Part shown: piece by piece, positions 9,143 through 18,095 of the stretch
How the letters are laid out: each line of letters starts with the position of its first letter
Position numbering within the stretch: position 1 is the first letter of the stretch
Source of the DNA: Nitrososphaerales archaeon
GTDB taxonomy: Archaea; Thermoproteota; Nitrososphaeria; Nitrososphaerales; CADDZS01
Direction: 5' to 3'
Assembly (NCBI GenBank): GCA_030041355.1
Contig: JASHNZ010000087.1
Coordinates: 1-60,390, forward strand
Length of the DNA: 60,390 bases
The notes under the pieces: generated by a model
Seen by the model: only the letters and a program-made list of their open reading frames with translations
Databases searched by the model: none
Told to the model about the DNA's origin: nothing
Translations under genes and position numbers: made by a program

Positions 9143-9172
9143 GTTCAGTGTCTACTCTTATTCGTTACGCCG

Positions 9173-9203
9173 CTCACAAGCCCATGCGTGAGTAAGCGTG
9201 GGC
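9173..9203 (+). other. mutually exclusive hairpins after the permease gene
   Basis: GCCCATGC (9180-9187) can pair with GCGTGGGC (9196-9203) with one G-U wobble around an 8-base loop. CTCAC (9173-9177) can instead pair with GTGAG (9188-9192). The element lies 30-60 bp after the permease stop and could end its transcript or simply be inherited from the decayed gene that begins here. Confidence 0.25.
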
Positions 9204-9365
9204 AGGAAAAATCATGGCGACCAAACTTGGAAGCCTGACTGGCAACGTATTGCACAAAGAATTGTATTTGACACATTTCGGCTCCAGTCTAGTGAGCGCA
9301 TTGTCTATTTGGTAGACCCATATATCTATCCAGAGTTCTTCGACGAAATCCGAACCGCAGTTTGA
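9198..9365 (+). pseudogene. N-terminal remnant of an M29-like peptidase
   Basis: From the GTG at 9198 to a TGA at 9363 the frame encodes 55 residues including WQRIAQRIVFDTFRLQSSE, then RIVYLVDPYIYPEFFDEI. This resembles the N-terminus of M29-type aminopeptidases (IARRIV..., ERVLI...). The same frame continues after the TGA for a few recognisable residues (KAGVL) and is then overrun by the LLM gene start. The catalytic domain is absent. I read it as a truncated relic; a real 55-residue protein is less likely. Confidence 0.4.
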
Positions 9366-9384
9366 AAAGCTGGGGTACTCGCAT

Positions 9385-10350
9385 TTGACAAATCATCGCC
9401 CAAAAATTGGCATTCTATTACCAACTAGAGGCGAGCTAATCTATTCCCCAAAGGAGCCAAACTTTCAGAACATTCTAGATTTAGCCGAAACGATTGAAAG
9501 TCACAATTATCATTCTATCTGGGTTGGAGACAGTGTTTCTGCCAAGCCACGAATAGAAGCTCTCACTACACTCGCAGCCGTGGCAACGAGGACAAAAAAT
9601 GCCAAGTTAGGTACTGCTGTCTTGCTTTCTGGTCTCAGGAATCCCGTAGTTCTGGCTCATCAGATCGCAACCTTAGATGTGATTTCAAAAGGAAGAGTAT
9701 TCCTTGGTGTCGGTGTAGGAGGCGGAGAGTCCAAGAATCTCATAACGGAATTCCCTGCATGCGGTGTCCCATATTCGCGCAGGGTGGATTACTTTGAATT
9801 AGGTTTAGAAATCATGAGAAAATGCTGGACTGAAAATAACATTTCAATGTCGAACGATCTGATCACGCTTGATGAAATTACGGTTGAACCCAAGCCCGTT
9901 CAGAAGCCGCATCCGCCAATCCATATAGCCGCCGCACACTTTGGTATACCCATCAAGAGGCAGCTATTTCGAGTCGCGAAATATGGAGACGGATTCATGT
10001 CGACTTTAATAACGCCAGAAGAATACGCCTCAATTTTTGAGGCAATTTCAAAGCTTGCAGGTGAAATGGGAAGGAATCCGAAATCACTGGGCAGATCGCT
10101 CTACATGTCAATCAACCTCAACCAGGATAAACAAGAGGCCACGCAAGAAGGTAACGACTTTCTCATGAAGTACTATGGGTACAATTTCTGGGCAGATAGA
10201 TGGGGACCTTTTGGATCAGGAAGTGAGGTTCTGAAATCCATTGAAAAATTTACGGATGCAGGCGTCGAAGTTTTGGTTGTTAGATTCGCTGCGAAAGATC
10301 AAAAGCGGCAACTAGAATTATTCACAAAGGAAGTATACTCAAGTTTTTAG
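9385..10350 (+). CDS. LLM-class flavin/F420-dependent oxidoreductase, second paralogue
   Basis: This 321-residue luciferase-like TIM barrel opens with PKIGILLPTRGEL, then has SIWVGDSVSAKPRIE, AKLGTAVLLSGLRNPVVLAH and ITVEPKPVQKPHPPIHIAAA. It is clearly related to the protein at 6380-7378, but the genes are divergent enough to imply an old duplication or distinct substrates. The start is a TTG at 9385; there is no upstream ATG in frame. The gene sits directly behind the M29-like relic, suggesting the neighbourhood was rearranged. The cofactor (FMN or F420) is not decidable here. Confidence 0.85.
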   Translation: MTNHRPKIGILLPTRGELIYSPKEPNFQNILDLAETIESHNYHSIWVGDSVSAKPRIEALTTLAAVATRTKNAKLGTAVLLSGLRNPVVLAHQIATLDVISKGRVFLGVGVGGGESKNLITEFPACGVPYSRRVDYFELGLEIMRKCWTENNISMSNDLITLDEITVEPKPVQKPHPPIHIAAAHFGIPIKRQLFRVAKYGDGFMSTLITPEEYASIFEAISKLAGEMGRNPKSLGRSLYMSINLNQDKQEATQEGNDFLMKYYGYNFWADRWGPFGSGSEVLKSIEKFTDAGVEVLVVRFAAKDQKRQLELFTKEVYSSF

Positions 10351-10470
10351 ATGCTGACTTTGTCAGCCACCGGATTTATGCAATGGAAGTTCTCAATTTT
10401 CGAAGCCCCTTCACAACTGGCTAACTTGAGATTCACGTTTTTATGCTAGAATTATCCGGAGCTTTGCCAG

Positions 10471-11109
10471 ATGAGCAATCAGAAAGATTACCCTTTCGAA
10501 GTTAATTTTTCTAGCGTGATAAATTCGCTTCGTGACCCACTCTCCAAAAGGGGATTTGCCATTTTTACTCGGGGGAATCCTAAAGATCAGTACATTCGCC
10601 TTGTCAAGGAAGGTAACGCCGAGATTATTTTCAGAATGCAGCTTATGGGTAAGCAGAGCAGAATTTCACTCGTATCTTCAAAATTCACAAATATTGAAAG
10701 TACCCAACAGCAACAATTCATTCAACAGCTGTGGCAGATAATCGATTCGGCGGCACCGCAGGACGTGAAGGCAATCGCCAGATCTCCTTCAGTTGAAGTA
10801 TTGATTCGTGACAATTTAGCAAGATTTGGCATCTTGGACACTGAAAAGTTTGCGGCGGATACTGGTAACGATCTAGCTTCGGTTATCCAAGTGGCAGAAA
10901 GTGTCTCCGATGGAAAGCAGTTCATTCTAACCGAGGATAAGAGAAGGATCGTAGCCCGGGGCAGAGTGAGAGAAATGATGCTTGGTGGAGTAAGACCTGC
11001 CAAAAAAGAGCTCCCAAACGCACCCTCTTCACCTATATGTCCGAAATGCGGACAGAGATCAAGGCCAAATGCCTTCTTCTGTTCAGCCTGTGGAACCAGA
11101 TTGAAATGA
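10471..11109 (+). CDS. hypothetical protein with C-terminal zinc ribbon
   Basis: The 212-residue protein ends with CPKCGQRSRPNAFFCSACG, a double Cys-x2-Cys zinc ribbon. The N-terminal 175 residues are a soluble alpha/beta segment (VNFSSVINSLRDPLSKRGFA, then IIFRMQLMGKQSRISLVSS) that I do not recognise. Small ribbons of this kind usually mediate protein or nucleic-acid contacts. The start is the ATG at 10471. It is a stand-alone gene between the LLM gene and a winged-helix regulator. Confidence 0.6.
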   Translation: MSNQKDYPFEVNFSSVINSLRDPLSKRGFAIFTRGNPKDQYIRLVKEGNAEIIFRMQLMGKQSRISLVSSKFTNIESTQQQQFIQQLWQIIDSAAPQDVKAIARSPSVEVLIRDNLARFGILDTEKFAADTGNDLASVIQVAESVSDGKQFILTEDKRRIVARGRVREMMLGGVRPAKKELPNAPSSPICPKCGQRSRPNAFFCSACGTRLK

Positions 11110-11207
11110 GTTAGAGGCCTCTTTCCTAAGTTTTCTCTGCAGGCATGAACCAGAATGCCCACTTTGCGTGTTCTAATCTGCAAATCATCCGTTCAAAATT
11201 TTAGAAC

Positions 11208-11227
11208 AGTTCGTTCAACAACGAACT
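11208..11227. promoter_or_regulatory. palindromic operator upstream of the winged-helix gene
   Basis: A perfect inverted repeat with 8-bp arms, AGTTCGTT and AACGAACT, separated by CAAC, lies directly against a TATA-like TATTAAA (11226-11232). Further GTTC/GAAC half-sites occur at 11170, 11191 and 11204. The placement over the BRE/TATA of the following gene suggests autorepression by that winged-helix protein. Confidence 0.5.
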
Positions 11228-11278
11228 ATTAAAGGTCAAGGCCTTCTTACCTCTCTCATTCCGAGGAAAAAGGGACTG

Positions 11279-11665
11279 TTGAACGGAGACGAAAGGGACA
11301 TACCGGCGAGATCATTCGAAGAGAAGACTCAGAATCCCAGCGCATACCAAGAACCGTACTCGAATTTTGATTCTCTGATTCAGTTAAGAATGAGGGCAAG
11401 AAAAGGGCGCAAGATCCGCCCCCGAAACAAGATTGTAATTGCGATCCTTGAGGCATGCCGGACCCCCTCGGTCGAACACTGGATCATGATCAAAGCCCGT
11501 CTAGGTTACGAAACTTTCTGGATGCACACCAACACACTCTTGGAAGAAGGCAAGATGATCTGCTCCTTTGGCGACCAAAAGCAAGGAGGCAAGTCGAAGA
11601 CTTACTATTCGATCACCAAAGACGGTCTTCTTATGCTGGATAAGCTACGAGAAAACCAAGAATAA
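11279..11665 (+). CDS. winged-helix transcriptional regulator (thaumarchaeal ArnR/MarR-like)
   Basis: The 128-residue protein contains a winged helix at about residues 40-125 (NKIVIAILEACRTPSVEHWI, then LGYETFWMHTNTLLEEGKMI, a wing at GKSKTYYSITKDG, and a final helix LLMLDKL). Thaumarchaeal genomes carry many such single-domain regulators. The start is a TTG at 11279; the first 35 residues are charged and probably disordered. The palindrome immediately upstream is the obvious candidate for its binding site. Confidence 0.7.
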   Translation: MNGDERDIPARSFEEKTQNPSAYQEPYSNFDSLIQLRMRARKGRKIRPRNKIVIAILEACRTPSVEHWIMIKARLGYETFWMHTNTLLEEGKMICSFGDQKQGGKSKTYYSITKDGLLMLDKLRENQE

Positions 11666-11753
11666 TCTCAATTTCTTTTCTTACTTCAGTCTTGAGAGCA
11701 ACAGGAGAGCATAGCTCTTTTGAACTAGTATCAATATTTCATTGTAGGCCCAA

Positions 11754-12689
11754 TTGTTTCATACAGATCCCACGAGAGAAAAGTTTCGCAGCATGATGCT
11801 TACCCAAATTGCGAAGGGTGGGCAAATCGCCATTGCCTCATTCATCGCCAATACTCTGGTGGGGGTCTTCGAACTTGGATTTGGGTTATACTTTGGAAGT
11901 CTAGCCCTTTCAGCCGATGGAGTGCACTCTTTCGTAGACGCAATAGTTTCTCTCACAGTTTGGCTTGGAATCCGGTATTCCCAGAGAAGAGCTGACGGCA
12001 AGTTTCACTATGGGTACTACAAGTTTGACGCCATCTTTTCATTGTTTGCGGCCATAATCATGGTCGCCTCCGGCGTGATAATCTCGTACATCGGTCTAAC
12101 GGGATATCTTACCTCATCCTCACATCATGCTATATCGGTGTACGCAAGCGTAATCGCAGGAATCTCGATAGGCATTGCAGTCTTTCTCGCAGTCGGAAAG
12201 AACCAATACGCGAAGAAATCAGGCTTAGTTTCGCTGAAGACAGATGCGTATAATTCGATCAAGGATGCCGCCGCTTCGATCATCGCTCTTGTAGGCATAG
12301 CAGCTACTTGGTTTGGTTTCTATGGTCTCGACTCTCTCGCCGGACTAGTTATAGGTGGGTTCGTCGTGGTCGCGGGGTATTTTTCAGTGCACTCTTCTAC
12401 TCTCATTCTTGCTGACGCATACAACAATCCCGAGATGCTTGAGACCATAAAACGCATTGCAACATCCGTTCCCGGAATCCAGAGTATCGATGATCTTCGA
12501 GTAAGGAGGAGCGGTCCTTACCTTGCTGTTGAGATGCACATCAGAGTAGATGGCAACATCACTGTCTTTGAGGCAGATCGAATTTCAAAAGAGGTAACTC
12601 TACGAATGAGAGAAGGAATCTTATCGCTAGGCCGCGTGACAGTGAAACCAGAGCCTGTACAAACTGCTTCTCATCCGGCAAGACAGTAA
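11754..12689 (+). CDS. cation diffusion facilitator (CDF) metal-efflux transporter
   Basis: The 311-residue protein shows six membrane spans and a C-terminal ferredoxin-like metal-sensing domain (about 205-300). The transport-site motifs are visible: SADGVHSFVDA in TM2 and LKTDAYNSIKDA in TM5, the two D-x3-D style pairs that bind Zn, Fe, Mn or Co. CDF proteins export divalent metals by proton antiport and work as dimers. The start is a TTG at 11754; the paired ATGs at 11793/11796 are good alternatives because the conserved region begins there. Confidence 0.85.
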   Translation: MFHTDPTREKFRSMMLTQIAKGGQIAIASFIANTLVGVFELGFGLYFGSLALSADGVHSFVDAIVSLTVWLGIRYSQRRADGKFHYGYYKFDAIFSLFAAIIMVASGVIISYIGLTGYLTSSSHHAISVYASVIAGISIGIAVFLAVGKNQYAKKSGLVSLKTDAYNSIKDAAASIIALVGIAATWFGFYGLDSLAGLVIGGFVVVAGYFSVHSSTLILADAYNNPEMLETIKRIATSVPGIQSIDDLRVRRSGPYLAVEMHIRVDGNITVFEADRISKEVTLRMREGILSLGRVTVKPEPVQTASHPARQ

Positions 12690-12918
12690 TCAACAAGCAT
12701 GCCTGGCTGGGAAGATGCATATTTCGCCTGTAGTTAATGTCAAAACGATCTTTGCATCCCTATTCAACAGACACTACACAGCATTACTGAACCTTAACGT
12801 CTTCTCTTAGATGTTACATTTAGTTACCTTGCAAGTTTGTCTTGTTGAGGTTTGACTTGACTAATTTGCGTGCCTCTCAGCAACGCATTAATGATCATGT
12901 AAATCTCTTCTCAATTAT

Positions 12919-13707
12919 TTGCCTCGCTCCATCTCAAAGTTCATCAATAAAGTGTACCGGATTGATGTTCTCCAGCTATTGAAGAAACTTCCCGACAACT
13001 CTGTTGACTGTATTTACGCAGATCCAGATTATAACGTCGGAGTCAAATACAACAAAAAATCCTATTCAAAGTCCTTCAATGAGTACATAGCTTGGTGCGT
13101 GTTGTGGTCCCAAGAATCAAAGCGAATTCTGAAGGAAGACGGCAATTTTTTCATAATCAATTATCCAAAAAATAATGCGCATCTTCGCGTAAATTTTCTA
13201 GATAATGAATTTGAGAGCGTCAATGAATATGTTTGGGTTTACAACACTAACATCGGTCATAGTAGTCACAAATTTACTACTGCCCATCGCTCCATCCTCC
13301 ATTGCACCAAGACAAAAGACAACAAATTCTTCAAGGATCATGTCGCAGTTGAATACAAAAATCCCACTGATAGAAGAATCATGAAATTGCTTGGCGAAGG
13401 CAAGAAAGGTCGAACACCCTACGACTGGTTCTATTTCGATCTTGTAAAGAATGTGTCGCGCTCAAAGACATTTCATTCTTGCCAAATCCCTGAAGATCTC
13501 TCTCGCACACTGATTCTCTCTTGCACAAATCCCAATGATGTGGTGTTGATCCTCTTTGGAGGAAGCGGATCCGAAATTGTCGAATGCAAGAAATTAAATC
13601 GGCGTTACATCGCCGCTGAGCTCGACAAAGACTACTACCAGCTAATTAAGAAAAGACTAGAGATAGGTGGCGAAGTTCCAGAACAATATCGATTGCTATT
13701 GAAATAA
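12919..13707 (+). CDS. orphan DNA methyltransferase, beta-class N4/N6 type
   Basis: The 262-residue protein has motif IV first (DCIYADPDYNVGVKY) and the AdoMet-binding motif I near the C-terminus (LFGGSGSEIVECKKLNRRYI), with AELDKDYY after it. That order fits the beta class of adenine-N6 or cytosine-N4 methyltransferases. The catalytic motif is DPDY rather than the usual DPPY. No restriction endonuclease is adjacent, so it is a solitary methylase that could act in regulation or as a relic of a restriction system. The start is a TTG at 12919. The target site is unknown. Confidence 0.8.
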   Translation: MPRSISKFINKVYRIDVLQLLKKLPDNSVDCIYADPDYNVGVKYNKKSYSKSFNEYIAWCVLWSQESKRILKEDGNFFIINYPKNNAHLRVNFLDNEFESVNEYVWVYNTNIGHSSHKFTTAHRSILHCTKTKDNKFFKDHVAVEYKNPTDRRIMKLLGEGKKGRTPYDWFYFDLVKNVSRSKTFHSCQIPEDLSRTLILSCTNPNDVVLILFGGSGSEIVECKKLNRRYIAAELDKDYYQLIKKRLEIGGEVPEQYRLLLK

Positions 13708-13854
13708 AGTGCCTGGAATCAAGCATCCTGCCCAGCTGTATGGAAGCACTATCTTAATTCTAAATAGGGCATTCAAAGACAGTTTTGCTCTCCATTAGCT
13801 CGAAGAATGCGGCTAGCCAAATACCCTAGGCCACAAATCCTCTGCGGAAGCCCA

Positions 13855-13861
13855 AAATATA
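13855..13861 (+). promoter_or_regulatory. TATA box of guaB
   Basis: AAATATA is centred about 35 bp before the TTG start, placing transcription start roughly 8 bases upstream of the gene. Confidence 0.4.
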
Positions 13862-13892
13862 GGCAAAACCCACCTTTAAGAAACGTGTACTC

Positions 13893-15398
13893 TTGAGCAG
13901 TAAAGGGAGACTTTCTACGCGTGAAAAGCTAGGCAAACTACACACTGGCTTAACTTTTGATGATGTTTTGCTTGTTCCTAGATATTCTAGAGTGAGATCT
14001 CGGCATGATGTTAACATCTCTACAAAACTCACGCCTAAGATCACTTTGAACATTCCGATTATCTCAGCTAACATGGACACCGTGACAGAATCCGAGATGG
14101 CAGTTGCCCTAGCTCGGGAAGGCGGTATTGGGATTATCCACAGGTTCATGGGTCTGGAAGCACAGGTTGCTCAAGTGCAACGAGTAAAGAGAATGGAGAG
14201 CATTATCATTGAATCCCCGTACGCTTTAGGATCGAACGCGAAGATCTCTGATGTGCGCAAGATGATGCGGGAGAAAAATGTCGGAGGCATCTTGATTATA
14301 GATGATGAAGGAAAACTCGAGGGTATAGTCACAACTCGCGATCTTCGTTTTGTTGAATATTCGAATTCGTCAGTAACCGCTGTAATGACAAAGCGAAAGG
14401 ATCTCGTCGTCGGAACTTGGGGGAAGACCACTATAGATAAAGCCAAGAAAATCATGCAGGACGAGAAGATCGAGAAACTGCCACTTGTCGATTCAAGAGA
14501 CAAGCTCAAAGGGCTTGTAACTGCTAAAGACATTTTGAAAAGGAAAGAATTCCCAAATGCAACCAAGGATTCGAAGGGAAGGTTACGAGTAGGAGCCGCA
14601 ATTGGAGTAAGAGGTGATTTTCTGGAGCGAGCGAAGAAGCTTGTCGATTCTGATGTTGATGTTTTGGTACTCGATATTGCGCATGGGGACAGTGCATATG
14701 CCCTGGAAGCCATCAAGAGAATCAAGAAAGCACTTCCTGAAGTTGAATTGATAGCAGGCAACATTGCCACGTCAGAAGGTGCAGCTCATTTGATCAAGTC
14801 AGGTGCTGATTCAATCAAAGTGGGAGTAGGAAGTGGCTCAATTTGCATAACGAGGATTGTCACAGGGTCGGGAGTGCCGCAACTTACGGCCATCAGCGAT
14901 TGCAGCCTGATCGCAAAAGATAGCGGAGTAACGTTGATCGCGGACGGCGGCATTCGGAACTCCGGTGATATCACAAAATCTCTTGTTGCAGGAGCTGATA
15001 GCGTGATGATAGGCAGTCTTCTCGCGGGAACAGATGAAAGTCCAGGCGAGATTGTGTTTCGAGGCACTCAAAGGTACAAAGTGACTCGTGGAATGGCGTC
15101 AATGGCTGCTCGAAGAGATCAGCTACAAAGAGAAGGGAGGTTAGTGTCCGAGTCGGAAGTTCAAAATCATGAAGATGGGGATCTTTCCGATTTCGTTCCA
15201 GAAGGTGTTGAAGCTATAGTGCCTTACAAAGGTGGTGCAGTATTCGTGATCCGCCAGCTGGCTGGAGGATTGCGTAGTGGATTGAGCTATTGCGGTGCTT
15301 CAAACCTAAAGGAATTGAAATCAAACGGTCGGTTCATTAAGATAACTGATGTAGGGTTGATTGAAAGCAAGCCTCATGATGTAGTAACGGATCTCTGA
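13893..15398 (+). CDS. guaB: inosine-5'-monophosphate dehydrogenase (IMPDH-type)
   Basis: The 501-residue protein has a TIM barrel with the catalytic loop [11 protein letters not shown] (Cys318) and an inserted pair of CBS domains at about residues 108-218. It should convert IMP to XMP with NAD+, the committed step of guanine nucleotide synthesis. The N-terminus [12 protein letters not shown] and the RGMASMAAR and VPEGVEA blocks are standard. Odd points: the usual flap Arg-Tyr pair before VPEG is not seen, and the loop reads SGSICIT rather than PGSICTT. GMP reductase is the alternative, but the CBS pair and length favour IMPDH. The start is TTG. Confidence 0.85.
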   Translation: MSSKGRLSTREKLGKLHTGLTFDDVLLVPRYSRVRSRHDVNISTKLTPKITLNIPIISANMDTVTESEMAVALAREGGIGIIHRFMGLEAQVAQVQRVKRMESIIIESPYALGSNAKISDVRKMMREKNVGGILIIDDEGKLEGIVTTRDLRFVEYSNSSVTAVMTKRKDLVVGTWGKTTIDKAKKIMQDEKIEKLPLVDSRDKLKGLVTAKDILKRKEFPNATKDSKGRLRVGAAIGVRGDFLERAKKLVDSDVDVLVLDIAHGDSAYALEAIKRIKKALPEVELIAGNIATSEGAAHLIKSGADSIKVGVGSGSICITRIVTGSGVPQLTAISDCSLIAKDSGVTLIADGGIRNSGDITKSLVAGADSVMIGSLLAGTDESPGEIVFRGTQRYKVTRGMASMAARRDQLQREGRLVSESEVQNHEDGDLSDFVPEGVEAIVPYKGGAVFVIRQLAGGLRSGLSYCGASNLKELKSNGRFIKITDVGLIESKPHDVVTDL

Positions 15399-15441
15399 CT
15401 TTTTAAGCGCAGAACAGATAGAAGAATATTAGGATAGAGCA

Positions 15442-16440
15442 ATGGGTTCGCTCAGAGATGGAGCTCGTAACGCCGTCAGAACATGTATGGGCGTAGGTGG
15501 TAAAGACACCGTCCTAATAGTTACTGACAAAGAGGAGGTAAAGGTCGGCGAGGCGTTAAGGAGCGAAGCTATGGAGTTAGTTGGAGAGCCAAATGTTAAA
15601 TTATTTATTCTTGAGGAGCTAGCACCTCGCCCTCTAACCAAACTGCCAGAGCAAATCGAAAAAGAAATTCCGTGGGCTACTGTCACCTTCTGGGCTGCCT
15701 CAAGTATGCCCGGGGAACTTGTTGCAAGAGGCCCGTTTATCAGAAAGGCTACTCAATACGCAAGACATGGGCATATGCCCAACATCACGACCCAATTGAT
15801 GGAACAAGGTATGTGTGCCGATTATGATCTAGTGTACGACCTAACTCACAAGATCCATGATATAGTAAAGAAAGCAAAGAAAATCGAAATACATAATGAT
15901 CTAGGCGCAAGCATAACCGGCGAGTTTGACGAATCCTGGCGATGGATCCCAAGTGATGGAAGATATCATGAAAAGGGCAGATGGGGAAATCTTCCAGAAG
16001 GAGAAACCTTCACTGCGCCGAAGATTCTTAATGGGCATTTCGTTACAAACCTTCTCGGCGATTGGTTTTCCGAGAAGTATGGGAATTTTAGAGAGCCTTT
16101 GACTTTTGATGTGGTAGCTTCTAGGATCGATTATGCATCGATCAATTGCGACAACGAGCTTCTAAAAAAGGAAATCGCAGCTTATCTTTACACCGATGAA
16201 AACAGCAACAGAGCAAGCGAATTTGCTCTGCCAACAAATCCTCTTCTAATTTCGACACCCACAGTTGGAAACTTGCTCCAAGATGAAAAAGCTCGCCCTC
16301 ATATTGCGTTCGGCGATCCTTACCAACGCGAAACTGGCGCTCCATGGGCTTCAAAGACGCATGTTGACATGTTGTTAGAGCATTGCGATGTAATTGTTGA
16401 CGGCAAAAAAATCATGGAAGGAGGAAATTATATTGTTTAA
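15442..16440 (+). CDS. M29-type aminopeptidase (thermophilic metalloprotease family)
   Basis: The 332-residue protein matches leucyl aminopeptidase/aminopeptidase T of family M29: the N-terminal KDTVLIVTDKEEVKVGEALR, then GNLPEGETFTAP, in which the Glu is a conserved cocatalytic ligand, NGHFVTNLLGDWFSEK, and C-terminal RPHIAFGDPY plus KTHVDMLLEHCDVIVDGKKI with metal-ligand His and Asp residues. It would trim N-terminal residues from peptides in the cytoplasm. It follows guaB by 43 bp on the same strand. The same family is present as a truncated relic at about 9200. Confidence 0.8.
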   Translation: MGSLRDGARNAVRTCMGVGGKDTVLIVTDKEEVKVGEALRSEAMELVGEPNVKLFILEELAPRPLTKLPEQIEKEIPWATVTFWAASSMPGELVARGPFIRKATQYARHGHMPNITTQLMEQGMCADYDLVYDLTHKIHDIVKKAKKIEIHNDLGASITGEFDESWRWIPSDGRYHEKGRWGNLPEGETFTAPKILNGHFVTNLLGDWFSEKYGNFREPLTFDVVASRIDYASINCDNELLKKEIAAYLYTDENSNRASEFALPTNPLLISTPTVGNLLQDEKARPHIAFGDPYQRETGAPWASKTHVDMLLEHCDVIVDGKKIMEGGNYIV

Positions 16441-16651
16441 GCTTGAAAACTACCGTTACTCCTCTTCGCGACATATCGAGCCTCTGCAAAGAAAGCTACA
16501 AGCGATGGAGCCATTGATAGAAGGCTTGCCAGAGAGATTTAGAGGTTGCGAAAACAAAGATTAGAGCAAGTTGTCTGATGAGCTCGAATCCTTAGTTGAA
16601 TTCCGCTTTCAGCATAATGCTTATGAGCCAAACTTTCTTGGCTTGCCTAAC

Positions 16652-16921
16652 ATGGCCTTAGACGATCTATTTGTCTGGGTAATAATCGGTTCGTTAGTCA
16701 TCTTCCTTTTTGGTGCAAACAAACTTCCAGGATTGGCGCGAGGCTTAGGACACGCTCGAAGAGAATTCGAAAATGCTAGCAAGGGCATTACCACAACAAA
16801 TGCCGTTGCACATTCGCCTGATCCTTTAATCGAGGCGGCAGAAAAGGAAGGAATTGATACAGCTGGGAAGACTCGAGAGCAAATAGCTTCTGAGCTTTCT
16901 TGGAAATTGAACAAGAAGTAA
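16652..16921 (+). CDS. tatA: Sec-independent translocase TatA/TatE-like protein
   Basis: From the ATG at 16652 the 89-residue protein has the exact TatA layout: a short outside tail (MALDDLF), one membrane helix (VWVIIGSLVIFLFG), the hinge FGANKLPGLARGLGHARREF and an amphipathic helix, then a polar tail. TatA multimerises to form the pore that exports folded twin-arginine proteins. An in-frame TTG at 16571 would add 27 residues in front of the helix, unusual for the family, so I prefer the ATG. No tatC is in the window. Confidence 0.8.
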   Translation: MALDDLFVWVIIGSLVIFLFGANKLPGLARGLGHARREFENASKGITTTNAVAHSPDPLIEAAEKEGIDTAGKTREQIASELSWKLNKK

Positions 16922-17024
16922 CTGCACAATCTATTTTTTGTACGTCTCTGGTGCAGAAAGGAAAGAGTTCAGCCCAAATTGAGCAATACCTTGAGTGAAA
17001 ACTTCCGTCAAAAAAAGTTAAAGA

Positions 17025-18041
17025 ATGGCTTTTTCGGGGTTTGACCTATTAACCTTTGTTACCGTACACAGGAGCTTTCTAGCTTTGCAACGCAATTCGA
17101 TTCTTCCCACAGTAAAGAGCAACTTCTACATTTTAGCGGTCTCGGCCTATTCCGTGGTTCTTGTCTACAACTATATCAGAGAAGGCGTTTTGTTTCAATT
17201 TTCTCTTGGCGCACTTGCCCTAGTTACTATTCCCGCAGTTCTCTACGTCTTACACAAGACCAAGAGATCTGAAGAACAGCTTTTCCTGCGACAATGGATC
17301 CCTTTCATCGTCATTTTGCTTTCTTACGAAGCCCTTCAAGGAATAACCGGCTCCGTGTATAATCTTGGGAATGGAATTGTGAATCTTTATCCAATTGATA
17401 GAATGTTCTGGAGTGTTGATGTAACCGGTTTAATCCAGAGAGTCTTCTATTCCGAGACCATGACCGATGTGATGCTATTTTTCTATACTTTGCATTTCTA
17501 CTTGATAATTGTAGCTTCTGTTGTTCTCTGGTTATTCCGGCGAGTCCTTTTTACTAGATACGTTATAGCGATGACTATAACGTCGTATGTTTCGCTTCTA
17601 ATCTTTGCAATTTTTCCCACCGCTCCGCCCTGGTACTCCGGAGTGGCACTCAACTTGGCCAGCTCGCCAGCTTCCGTTAATTCAGCGCCTCCTGTTCTTG
17701 CGCAGATGGCACGTTTTTCTAGCATCATCGAGTCTGATAAATTCGCAGCGTTTCCCAGCCTTCATGCGGCTTACATCACCTTGTTCTGTGTGTACATGGT
17801 GAAATTCAAAAGAAAACTTCTGGCAATCGTGATTCCTCTTGAGTTTTGCGTATTGTTTGCAACTTTGTATCTTGGACAGCATTACCTAATTGATCTGATT
17901 GCCGGAGTGTCCCTTGCATTGGTAAGTGTCTATTTGGCAGATGTGATTGCAAAGAAATTCAAGAATAGCTCATTCTTCAGAGAAGCGGGACTTGAGCCTT
18001 CGGCACAATATCAAAAGTTAACCCCTACCGAACGGGGGTAG
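17025..18041 (+). CDS. PAP2-superfamily membrane phosphatase/phosphotransferase (Aur1/Ipt1-like)
   Basis: The 338-residue protein has about 8 membrane spans. The acid-phosphatase signature is in the second half: AAFPSLHAAY followed by YLGQHYLIDLIAGVSLAL supplies the catalytic His residues of the PSxH and SR/Qx5H-x3-D type motifs. The arrangement resembles the inositolphosphotransferase branch (PAP2_3) that moves phospho-head-groups between lipids. In an archaeon it probably acts on polyprenyl or ether-lipid phosphates at the membrane. The start is the ATG at 17025. Confidence 0.75.
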   Translation: MAFSGFDLLTFVTVHRSFLALQRNSILPTVKSNFYILAVSAYSVVLVYNYIREGVLFQFSLGALALVTIPAVLYVLHKTKRSEEQLFLRQWIPFIVILLSYEALQGITGSVYNLGNGIVNLYPIDRMFWSVDVTGLIQRVFYSETMTDVMLFFYTLHFYLIIVASVVLWLFRRVLFTRYVIAMTITSYVSLLIFAIFPTAPPWYSGVALNLASSPASVNSAPPVLAQMARFSSIIESDKFAAFPSLHAAYITLFCVYMVKFKRKLLAIVIPLEFCVLFATLYLGQHYLIDLIAGVSLALVSVYLADVIAKKFKNSSFFREAGLEPSAQYQKLTPTERG

Positions 18042-18095
18042 CTCAATTTAGATATCGTTGTTAGAGCCCAAAATAGTATCAACAGCTCCATTCGC

